Position numbers and translations under genes: made by a program. Source: an uncultured bacterium (GTDB lineage Bacteria > Bacillota_I > Bacilli_A > RF39 > UBA660). From it: a stretch of 5,040 nt of DNA. Below the pieces are notes generated by a model. The model made no database searches and was not told the origin of the DNA. It was given only the letters and a program-made list of their open reading frames with translations. Numbering within the stretch: position 1 is the first letter of the stretch; every line of letters starts with the position of its first letter. Positions 1 to 5,040 of this stretch are shown piece after piece. The stretch lies in NCBI GenBank assembly GCA_905215635.1, contig CAJMQX010000062.1, positions 1-5,040 of the forward strand, read 5' to 3'.

Positions 1-2
1 AT

Positions 3-173
3 ATATTAGTATTATTATTTTTAACTTCTTTGCTTGGGGAATTAATAGATACATTAGATATTGATAGATTAAATAATATTGGATATTATATTAAAAATAA
101 TGTTTCAAGAAACTTCTATAATGGAGTATGTGATGATATGTTAACAAAACGTAAGAAGAAACTATTTAATTAA
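3..173 (+). CDS. C-terminal fragment of an unidentified, probably membrane-associated protein
   Basis: An open frame runs in from the left window edge and ends at TAA 171-173, giving 56 visible residues; the true start lies outside the window. The fragment begins with a hydrophobic stretch (ILVLLFLTSLLG, about residues 1-12) that could be the end of a transmembrane helix. A mixed polar region with Asp, Asn and Tyr follows, then a strongly basic tail (TKRKKK). The frame is supported by being the only plus-strand frame open across this stretch and by a terminator hairpin that covers its stop codon, as expected for a real gene end. The positive tail suggests that the C-terminus is cytoplasmic. 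I do not recognise the family, and too little is present to assign a function. Confidence 0.55.
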   Translation: MLVLLFLTSLLGELIDTLDIDRLNNIGYYIKNNVSRNFYNGVCDDMLTKRKKKLFN

Positions 174-184
174 TAGTTTTTTTT
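155..184 (+). terminator. Rho-independent terminator overlapping the upstream stop codon
   Basis: An 8-bp perfect stem, AAACTATT (159-166) and AATAGTTT (172-179), encloses a 5-nt loop TAATT. It is followed by a run of T to position 184 (eight T in total from 177). A/G-rich bases before the left arm can pair with part of the T run. The stem is nearly all A-T, so it is weak by stem energy, but the uninterrupted T tract is typical. The TAA stop of the upstream gene lies in the loop and right arm. Confidence 0.7.
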
Positions 185-194
185 AATTGAAAAG

Positions 195-222
195 TTGATT
201 TTTATAGTGAATGTGATATAAT
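195..222 (+). promoter_or_regulatory. Sigma-A-type promoter of the L,D-transpeptidase gene
   Basis: The -35 element is TTGATT (195-200) and the -10 is a perfect TATAAT (217-222), with a 16-bp spacer. TGA at 214-216 directly before the -10 makes it an extended -10 (TGnTATAAT). Transcription should start near 228-230, giving a leader of about 25 nt with a strong AAAGGGGG ribosome binding site at 239-246. The upstream terminator ends at 184, so the gene seems to have its own promoter. Confidence 0.75.
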
Positions 223-233
223 ATTAATTCACT
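206..233. promoter_or_regulatory. Inverted repeat around the -10 box, possible operator
   Basis: AGTGAAT (206-212) and ATTCACT (227-233) are perfect 7-bp inverted arms separated by 14 bp. The -10 hexamer sits between them and the right arm covers the predicted start of transcription. A dyad centred on the -10 is a classic repressor-site geometry. Because the left arm is not transcribed, an RNA hairpin role is unlikely. Arms of this length with a free spacer can arise by chance in AT-rich DNA, so only the placement makes it notable. Confidence 0.35.
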
Positions 234-252
234 TTATGAAAGGGGGAATACT

Positions 253-1164
253 ATGAAAAAGATTAATAAAGAACAATTAAAAGCTTTAGTACTTACGTTT
301 ATTACTTGTTTAACTGTTACAGGGGTTGCTCATAATCATAATGTAGAAAGAAGAAAAAATAATGCTGAAACTATATATGTTTCTCTTGATATAGAAGATG
401 AAGAGGAGGTAATTAAAAATAGTCCATCCCCTACTCCTACAGAAATGGTTATAGAAACAGAAACACCAATACCTGAAGAGACTGTTATGGATATGGATAA
501 TAATACTGAAATATCTGATACTGATAAGAGTGATAATACTAATGATGATAATCAGATTGATAGTGATAATAATACTAATGATAATGAAAATGTTATCTTA
601 TGGGATAATTTTGGTTATATTGATGAAGAATGTCTTATATATGATGATAATTTTAATCCAAGAGACACTATTAGTGTTTATCAAAAGGTACTTAGAGTTA
701 GTGAGAGTGATGGATTTATCTATTCGCTATTTGAAGATGGGAGTTATGGTTATATAGAATCATATTATTTTACACCAATAGAAAATACTTATATAGAAGT
801 AGATATTGAAGATCAAATGTTATATTTTTATATAGATAATGAACTTGTTTTATCTAGCTCTATTGTTACTGGTAAAGATGATACTCCTACTTATTGTGGT
901 TATTTTCATATATTTTATAAAGAATATGATGCAGTTTTAACTAGCTATACTTATGGGTATGAAACTCCAGTTACTTATTGGATGGCTTTTGATGGGAATA
1001 TTGGCTTTCATGATGCTTGGTGGAGAGACAATTTTGGAGGACAAATTTATCAGTTGGATGGCAGTCATGGATGTGTCAATTTACCTTATAATATTGCAGA
1101 ATATTTATTTGAAAATACTTGGACTAATTATGATGATGGAACAAAAGTCTTAGTACATAAATAA
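253..1164 (+). CDS. L,D-transpeptidase (YkuD family) with N-terminal membrane anchor and SH3-like region
   Basis: 303 residues. L,D-transpeptidases cut the tetrapeptide stem of peptidoglycan at the L-Lys/mDAP-D-Ala bond through a Cys thioester and form 3-3 cross-links outside the membrane. Residues 10-26 are hydrophobic after a Lys-rich start: a signal anchor, or a signal peptide if cut after A26. A Pro/Thr linker (57-75) and an Asp/Asn-rich linker (79-113) follow. Residues about 117-176 look like an SH3-type domain. The YkuD domain spans about 178-302: VTGKDDTPTYCGYF near 205-218, H253, then WWR..FGG and SHGCVN (271-276) with catalytic C274. C215 in the TPT-x-x-G element is an extra Cys near the fold core. 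The start is set by AAAGGGGG six bases upstream of ATG. The gene is monocistronic between its own promoter and a terminator, and convergent with the capsule-control operon. The family call is very secure; the exact substrate is not. Confidence 0.93.
   Translation: MKKINKEQLKALVLTFITCLTVTGVAHNHNVERRKNNAETIYVSLDIEDEEEVIKNSPSPTPTEMVIETETPIPEETVMDMDNNTEISDTDKSDNTNDDNQIDSDNNTNDNENVILWDNFGYIDEECLIYDDNFNPRDTISVYQKVLRVSESDGFIYSLFEDGSYGYIESYYFTPIENTYIEVDIEDQMLYFYIDNELVLSSSIVTGKDDTPTYCGYFHIFYKEYDAVLTSYTYGYETPVTYWMAFDGNIGFHDAWWRDNFGGQIYQLDGSHGCVNLPYNIAEYLFENTWTNYDDGTKVLVHK
496..590 (+). repeat. Imperfect GAT/AAT-rich repeat coding the Asp/Asn linker
   Basis: Within the transpeptidase gene, the Asp/Asn/Thr/Ser linker is encoded by imperfect repeats of GAT, AAT and ACT codons. 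AGTGATAAT occurs at 529-537 and 562-570, and GATAATAATACT occurs at 496-507 and 565-576. ACTAATGAT follows soon after each AGTGATAAT copy. The units are multiples of three, so gain or loss would keep frame. The pattern suggests growth by slippage rather than a folded domain. Confidence 0.5.
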
Positions 1165-1198
1165 GATTTATTATTAATTTAAAATTTATAATTATAAG

Positions 1199-1236
1199 AA
1201 AAAGTCAAGATACATTTTAGTATTTTGACTTATTTT
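1199..1236. terminator. Bidirectional terminator between convergent genes
   Basis: A 12-bp stem is formed by 1202-1213 (AAGTCAAGATAC) and 1220-1231 (GTATTTTGACTT), with one G-U pair on the plus-strand RNA and a 6-nt loop. On the plus strand it is followed by TTATTTT, a modest U tract. On the minus strand the stem is followed by TTTTTCTT, a better one. It lies 38 bases past the transpeptidase stop, and its right arm overlaps the TAA stop (1232-1230) of the minus-strand LCP gene. It therefore probably ends both the plus-strand gene and the minus-strand operon. Confidence 0.75.
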
Positions 1237-2678
1237 ATAGATTCATTATTTAACATTTTATTAATAAGATTTTTAGCATTAGTAATGGTATCTTCATATG
1301 GAATCATAATCCATAGATCTTGATATGGATATGAGTATGTTGGTCCCATACTACCATAACCATCTAATTGCGTATTAATAATAGTATAGTCTTTTAAATC
1401 ATTTAATTCATATTTTATAAAGTCAGTGACTTCATTCATATCAATATTAGTAGCAAACTTACCATCAAGTACGTTTATAATATTAGTATATTCGGTTAGT
1501 ATAGTTGATCCACTTGTTAATTTTGTAAAGATAGCTTTGATTACTTCTTGCTGGTTTCTTCCACGATGACGATCGCCATCAATATATGAATGCCTTTCAC
1601 GAGAAAACTTTAGGGCACAGTTACCATTTAAATGATTATATCCTTCTTTTATTGGACAGTCTTGCCATTTATTTATAGCTTGATCGGCGTATACGTCTAC
1701 GCCTCCTATTTCGTTTACTAAATCTACTACTGTGGTGAAGTTTACTTTAACATAATAATTAATATCGATGTCAAGAATGTCTTCAATAGTAGTTACGGCC
1801 ATATTGATACCATAATAACTAGCATGGGTTAATTTATCATTATAGCCTTCTGTTCCATGTAATTTAACATAATAGTCACGAGGAATAGAAGTTAGTAAAA
1901 TTTCATTAGTATTAGGATTTACAGTAGCAACAATATTAACATCATTTCTTGAAGTTTGTGAGATATCGCCATAGGTATCAATACCACTAATCAAAACATT
2001 AAATGGAGTATTTTTAATAGATACTCTTTTGGTAATATCTTCAATTTGTTTAGTTATTTCGATAGTTTTGAGTATTCTTGTGTTACTAGTAAAATCTTCA
2101 TCTTCATCTTCAAATTTATTTTTAATAATATCACTAATAAGAATAGCGTCTACTTCTTTATTATATAGCTTATCTTTTAATTTAGTAACATCTGAGACAG
2201 GAACGTATGTTAAAGATAGTTTGATACTATCAAGGACTTCTTTAGAAGTAGTTTCATAATAAGCAAGGCTTTTTTTATATAAATCAGATGGTTCTTGATA
2301 ATTAGATGTATCTAATACAACGATATAATAATTAGTTACTTCTTCTTTGATAATAGAAATATTTTCAAAGAGATTTCTTGTTTTATTTAGATAAACTATT
2401 CCTACAGAATAGATAATTATCAAGATAATTGTTATGATATAAGCTAGTATTTTCAGTATTTTTAAGAATTTATTTTTGAATTTTAAAACAAGTAAGATAA
2501 AAAGAAGAATGTTTGAAATAATTAGAAAGGCTAGAAACAAGTTGTAATAGTTATTGGGAATTATATCAAACATTTGAGAAAATACTATTAATGATATGCT
2601 TATTGCTATTAACATTAGACTTAACATTAGACCAAAAATGTTTATTTTTAAGACTTTCTTTTTCTTTTTTGTTGTCAT
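1230..2678 (-). CDS. cpsA: LytR-CpsA-Psr (LCP) family cell-wall polymer ligase, CpsA type
   Basis: 482 residues, close to the roughly 480 of streptococcal CpsA. LCP enzymes transfer polymers (capsule, teichoic acid) from undecaprenyl pyrophosphate to peptidoglycan at the outer membrane face. A Lys-rich cytoplasmic N-terminus precedes three hydrophobic helices (about 14-36, 45-66, 73-97). A CpsA-type accessory domain covers about 115-210, ending in an acidic loop FEDEDEDF (189-196). The LCP domain starts at about 226: NVLISGIDTYG (D234), SRND (R244, D246), SIPRDYYV (R267, D268), LNGxxALKFSRERH (R360, R362) and DGDRHRGRNQQ (R370, R372, R374, Q377). These acidic and Arg residues match the metal and pyrophosphate-binding set of the family. 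C341 and C354 could pair. It is the last gene of the operon, 10 nt after the phosphatase stop, with AAGG seven bases before ATG. The family is certain; the polymer attached is unknown. Confidence 0.93.
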   Translation of the reverse strand: MTTKKKKKVLKINIFGLMLSLMLIAISISLIVFSQMFDIIPNNYYNLFLAFLIISNILLFILLVLKFKNKFLKILKILAYIITIILIIIYSVGIVYLNKTRNLFENISIIKEEVTNYYIVVLDTSNYQEPSDLYKKSLAYYETTSKEVLDSIKLSLTYVPVSDVTKLKDKLYNKEVDAILISDIIKNKFEDEDEDFTSNTRILKTIEITKQIEDITKRVSIKNTPFNVLISGIDTYGDISQTSRNDVNIVATVNPNTNEILLTSIPRDYYVKLHGTEGYNDKLTHASYYGINMAVTTIEDILDIDINYYVKVNFTTVVDLVNEIGGVDVYADQAINKWQDCPIKEGYNHLNGNCALKFSRERHSYIDGDRHRGRNQQEVIKAIFTKLTSGSTILTEYTNIINVLDGKFATNIDMNEVTDFIKYELNDLKDYTIINTQLDGYGSMGPTYSYPYQDLWIMIPYEDTITNAKNLINKMLNNESIK

Positions 2679-2688
2679 ACTAAGACCT

Positions 2689-3402
2689 TCATTCTTTGAT
2701 TAGATTAGAACAGTTTTCCATTATTTCGTTGAAATATTCATCGCCAGTTATCTTGATTATATTTTTCTTAATTTTATCAAAGTTATCAAGAACGAATGCT
2801 TTGTTTATATGATGAATATCAGTTCCTAGGTAATCTACGTAATGTTTTTTCAACATATATTTCATTAATCTTTCGGCATCCTTACGATAATAACCAAGAA
2901 TGCTAGAATAATTACATTGGAATAATGTTCCCTCTTCTTTTAGTTTGTCTACTAAATCGGGGTTATCTTGAAGATAGGTATATCTTTCAGGATGAGCTAT
3001 TATTGGAATGTAACCTTTTACTTTAAATTCATATAAGATATCAATTAAGCCTCTTATTTGATTATGAAAAGGAAGCTCTACTAAAAGATAGTTTGATTTG
3101 TTAAGTCCATAACATTTAGCACCTTCAATAGATGCAATAAGGTTGTTGTGAAGAAATATTTCATTACCTAGATGGATTGTAATATCTAGGTTTTCTTCTT
3201 TAATTCTCTTTTCTAATAGAGCAAATCTTATATCTTTTTCTTCATTAGTAACAGAGTATTCAGTTCCTTCGATATAATGCGGTGTAAGAATTACATGTTT
3301 GAAGCCTACTTTAGCCATTTCTTTTAGTATGGCAATGGACTCTTCAATGTTATTACTGCCATCATCTATATTAAATAAAATATGTGAGTGGGTATCTGTC
3401 AT
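2689..3402 (-). CDS. cpsB: PHP-family tyrosine-protein phosphatase (CpsB/CapC/YwqE type)
   Basis: 237 residues, near the usual 240-255. This metal-dependent phosphatase dephosphorylates the C-terminal tyrosines of the partner BY-kinase in the cytoplasm. The PHP metal-binding motifs are all present in order: DTHSHILF..DDG (H5, H7, D14), TPHY (H42), GNEIF (E81), AHPER (H137, followed by E139 and R140) and GTDIHH (D195, H197). There is no signal peptide or membrane helix. It starts 14 nt after the kinase stop, and its AGGAGAG ribosome binding site (3412-3418) overlaps that TAG stop, nine bases before ATG. Translation is thus likely coupled to the kinase gene. It ends with TGA, ten bases before the LCP start. 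The adjacent kinase confirms the role. A general PHP phosphoesterase is the only alternative and is much less likely here. Confidence 0.93.
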   Translation of the reverse strand: MTDTHSHILFNIDDGSNNIEESIAILKEMAKVGFKHVILTPHYIEGTEYSVTNEEKDIRFALLEKRIKEENLDITIHLGNEIFLHNNLIASIEGAKCYGLNKSNYLLVELPFHNQIRGLIDILYEFKVKGYIPIIAHPERYTYLQDNPDLVDKLKEEGTLFQCNYSSILGYYRKDAERLMKYMLKKHYVDYLGTDIHHINKAFVLDNFDKIKKNIIKITGDEYFNEIMENCSNLIKE

Positions 3403-3416
3403 AATGTATTACTCTC

Positions 3417-4085
3417 CTATTCATAGTAGTTAGAATATTTACCTCTTTTAGTTTGAACGGTACGATTAGCAACTATTCCTGCTACTTTAGCATCAATCTT
3501 TTCTAAGGCTTTTTTTGTTTCCATTAATTCATCTATTTTAGTGTATCCTACTGATGTTACTATTACTACACGGTCAACTAAACTAGCCATAATTAATGAA
3601 TCTGGTAGTCCATTTATTGGTACACCATCAAAGATGATGTGATCAAACTTTTTTCTTAGAAAAGTTATTATTTTTTTAGTATTATTTGAATTTAATAATT
3701 CACTTGGATTTGGAGGGACGGTTCCTCTTGGAATAACATATAAATCAGGTATTTGAGTTTTTTTTATATAATCAGCACAATCAACTACGCTTTGTCCTAC
3801 TAGTAAGTTTGATAGTCCTTTTTCATTAGAAACACCAAATACTTTGTGAATACGACCTAATCTTAAGTCGCTATCTATTAATAAAGTAGATTCACCAGTT
3901 TGTGCAAATGCTGCTGCTAGGTTACTACTGATAAAGCTTTTTCCTTCTCCAGGAACTGAGCTGGTAATCAAGATTACTTTAGCACCATCTTCAGAAGCAG
4001 TAAACATTAAATTAGTTCTAATAGTTCTAATATCTTCACTAATATTTGATTTAGGTTTATTAAAAATAACTAATTCATCTTTCAT
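3417..4085 (-). CDS. cpsD: BY-type tyrosine-protein kinase (CpsD/CapB/YwqD type)
   Basis: 222 residues, a typical stand-alone cytoplasmic bacterial tyrosine kinase of the P-loop MinD/ParA-like fold. The N-terminus has EDIRTIRTN (17-25), which fits the EX2RX2R oligomerisation motif. Walker A is SSVPGEGKS (42-50, K49), Walker A' is LLIDSDLRLG (68-77, D71 and D73) and Walker B is HIIFDGVP (149-156, D153). The C-terminus carries a short tyrosine cluster (Y217, Y220, Y221 in YSNYYE) as the likely autophosphorylation site. Kinases of this type are active only with the cytoplasmic tail of a CapA/CpsC partner, which is encoded directly upstream. The ATG overlaps the upstream TAA by one base (TAATG), with GGGTGG about ten bases before, so translation is coupled and equal amounts of the two partners are likely. 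Phosphorylation controls polysaccharide polymerisation and can extend to other proteins such as UDP-glucose dehydrogenase in relatives. Confidence 0.95.
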   Translation of the reverse strand: MKDELVIFNKPKSNISEDIRTIRTNLMFTASEDGAKVILITSSVPGEGKSFISSNLAAAFAQTGESTLLIDSDLRLGRIHKVFGVSNEKGLSNLLVGQSVVDCADYIKKTQIPDLYVIPRGTVPPNPSELLNSNNTKKIITFLRKKFDHIIFDGVPINGLPDSLIMASLVDRVVIVTSVGYTKIDELMETKKALEKIDAKVAGIVANRTVQTKRGKYSNYYE

Positions 4086-4756
4086 TACTTTCTACCACCC
4101 TTCTGATATTCTTCAACACTACCTAGTATTGGTAATTTGATTTTTTGCTCTATTTGTTCTACTGATTTGATAGTCCTGTCAAAATAGAAAGCAATAAATA
4201 CTATGCCAGCGGCTACAATTAATCCTATCATAAAATAGATAACTATTTGTTTAGGAATATTGATATTATATGGGGTATCCATGGCAATAGCTTCATCTAG
4301 AATGTTAACATTGTCCATATTATATAAAGACATTACTTCTTTTTTAAAGTAATTAGCAGTAACGTTGGCAATATTTTTAGCCTTGATACTATCTTCATCA
4401 GACACACTAATCTTAATCATTTCAGTATTATTAACAGAATTTACTGATACTTTACTACTTAACTTTTCATAAGCTATATCTAGATTTAGTTCATCAATTA
4501 CTTGGTCTAGAACTCTTCTAGATTTAACAATTTCCGCATAAGTATCTACGAGATTTTTATTTAATGTGACATCATTTTGAGTGATTGTTTGATTATTAGA
4601 ACCTAATATTACTGTAGTATATGATTTATAAAGTGGCTTTTGAATAAATAAGCCATAAATACATCCTAATAGGCAGATACCTACAGTAATTGTTACAAAT
4701 AATCCTATTTTGCCTTTAAAATAATCAAATAATTCTTTTAAATCGATTTCTTCCAT
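4085..4756 (-). CDS. cpsC: Wzz-like polysaccharide co-polymerase and kinase activator (CpsC/CapA/YwqC type)
   Basis: 223 residues, as usual for the Gram-positive form that lacks a fused kinase. It spans the membrane twice, helps set polymer chain length and activates the BY-kinase. A short cytoplasmic N-terminus MEEIDLKELFDYFKGK precedes helix 1 (about 17-37). An extracytoplasmic domain of about 130 residues follows, including LYKSYTTVILG typical of Wzz proteins. Helix 2 is about 169-191, preceded by a reduced Pro motif (P162, P168). The cytoplasmic tail DRTIKSVEQIEQKIKLPILGSV (from 193) is the conserved kinase-contact segment. It is the first gene of the operon: AGAGGTG (4764-4770) lies seven bases before ATG, and a promoter is just upstream. 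Its stop overlaps the kinase start. The family and role as kinase adaptor are secure; the polymer is unknown. Confidence 0.93.
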   Translation of the reverse strand: MEEIDLKELFDYFKGKIGLFVTITVGICLLGCIYGLFIQKPLYKSYTTVILGSNNQTITQNDVTLNKNLVDTYAEIVKSRRVLDQVIDELNLDIAYEKLSSKVSVNSVNNTEMIKISVSDEDSIKAKNIANVTANYFKKEVMSLYNMDNVNILDEAIAMDTPYNINIPKQIVIYFMIGLIVAAGIVFIAFYFDRTIKSVEQIEQKIKLPILGSVEEYQKGGRK

Positions 4757-4778
4757 TTTGTTACACCTCTACTTTATA

Positions 4779-4807
4779 AGTATAGCATATATTTTTATTT
4801 TTGAAAA
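4779..4807 (-). promoter_or_regulatory. Promoter of the minus-strand capsule-control operon
   Basis: Read on the minus strand, the -35 is TTTTCA (4807-4802) and the -10 is TATACT (4784-4779), with a 17-bp spacer and an extended -10 TG at 4787-4786. Transcription would start near 4772, leaving a very short leader of about 16 nt before the ATG at 4756, with the ribosome binding site close to the 5' end. There is no room for a riboswitch or attenuator, so control would act at the promoter or after translation. No second promoter is evident between the four genes. Confidence 0.65.
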
Positions 4808-4958
4808 GAATTTTAGTTAAAATTAGAATTGATGGGTATTTAAATATAAATTCAAAATTATTACTATAATATAAATATACTTGATAAATCACTATTTTGA
4901 TAAGGTTTTAATTTTATATAATGATATTTAAGTTTAATAATTAAATATTTCATATTTC
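4808..4958. other. AT-rich intergenic region upstream of the operon
   Basis: No open frame with a ribosome binding site is visible on either strand. The DNA is extremely A/T rich with A and T tracts. The only pattern I see is a pair of TTGATAA direct repeats at 4881-4887 and 4897-4903, 16 bp apart start to start and about 75-100 bp upstream of the operon's -35 box. TATAAT strings occur (4865-4870, 4917-4922) but lack a correctly spaced -35 on the plus strand. It is probably a non-coding spacer with possible upstream regulatory DNA. Confidence 0.5.
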
Positions 4959-5000
4959 AAAAAAGTGAAACATATTTTTATGCTCACTTTTGTTTTTTTT
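4959..5000. terminator. Hairpin terminator, possibly bidirectional
   Basis: AAAAGTGA (4961-4968) pairs with TCACTTTT (4984-4991). Inside it, CATA (4971-4974) pairs with TATG (4979-4982) around a TTTT loop, with a small AA/C internal mismatch. On the plus strand the stem runs into TTTTGTTTTTTTT (to 5000). On the minus strand it runs into a six-T run (4964-4959). No plus-strand gene lies just upstream, so the likeliest role is ending a leftward gene from beyond the right edge. It would also insulate the capsule-control operon from read-through. Confidence 0.6.
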
Positions 5001-5040
5001 ATAATAAAATTTAATGATAATAATTTATTATTTTATTTGG

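Noticed and set aside
530..757. Plus-strand open frame inside the transpeptidase gene
   Set aside because: It is a hydrophobic Ile/Met-rich shadow of the Asp/Asn repeat in another frame, has no ribosome binding site, and lies fully inside a well-supported gene.
953..1153. Second plus-strand open frame inside the transpeptidase gene
   Set aside because: It overlaps the catalytic YkuD domain in another frame and has no recognisable domain or initiation signal.
2029..2259. Plus-strand open frame antisense to the LCP gene
   Set aside because: It is Ser/Leu/Val-rich low-complexity translation of the opposite strand, with no ribosome binding site or promoter. The minus-strand LCP reading is secure.
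4897..4922. Plus-strand promoter-like pair TTGATA and TATAAT
   Set aside because: The spacer is only 14 bp and no gene follows within the window.
5011..5040. Possible end of a minus-strand gene at the right edge (nine codons then TAA at 5013-5011)
   Set aside because: Too short to support as coding, and the other two minus-strand frames also stop at once. The nearby hairpin makes a gene end plausible, but the sequence shown cannot prove it.
1..5040. CRISPR array, tRNA, rRNA, insertion sequence or attachment site
   Set aside because: I found no regularly spaced repeats, cloverleaf-like conserved tRNA segments, transposase motifs or terminal inverted repeats on reading both strands.

Overview
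The window is very AT-rich (roughly 30% G+C by eye). It has short intergenic gaps, U-tract hairpin terminators, strong GGAGG-type ribosome binding sites and extended -10 promoters. Together with Gram-positive-type envelope genes (a CapA/CpsC-like Wzz protein separate from its kinase, a PHP-type tyrosine phosphatase, an LCP protein), this points to a low-GC Bacillota, plausibly an uncultured gut Bacilli or Erysipelotrichia-like lineage. All visible Trp codons are TGG and no gene has an in-frame TGA, so the standard bacterial code fits better than the Mycoplasma code. The lineage is inference only.

Layout: positions 3-173 hold the 3' end of an unidentified plus-strand gene (hydrophobic stretch, then a basic tail) whose stop codon lies inside a terminator hairpin. 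A sigma-A-like promoter with an inverted repeat around its -10 box drives a plus-strand L,D-transpeptidase (253-1164). This is a membrane-anchored or secreted peptidoglycan cross-linking enzyme with a Pro/Thr and Asp/Asn-rich linker. A bidirectional terminator at about 1199-1236 separates it from a convergent minus-strand operon. In transcription order the operon is: a Wzz-like polysaccharide co-polymerase and kinase activator (4756-4085), a BY-type tyrosine kinase (4085-3417), a PHP-family tyrosine phosphatase (3402-2689) and a LytR-CpsA-Psr ligase with a CpsA-type accessory domain (2678-1230). The promoter is at 4779-4807. The rest (4808-5040) is AT-rich intergenic DNA with another hairpin terminator.

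How the genes work together: the membrane Wzz-like protein should recruit and activate the kinase, which autophosphorylates its C-terminal tyrosines. The PHP phosphatase removes those phosphates. This cycle tunes polymerisation and export of a cell-surface polysaccharide. The LCP enzyme transfers the lipid-linked polymer to the cell wall, and the neighbouring L,D-transpeptidase modifies the peptidoglycan itself. The window is thus a compact cell-envelope locus. No glycosyltransferase, flippase or polymerase is visible, and the operon seems to end right after the LCP gene. I see no CRISPR array, mobile element, tRNA or rRNA, and no clearly novel system. The points of interest are the free-standing, rearranged capsule-control cassette and several regulatory details.
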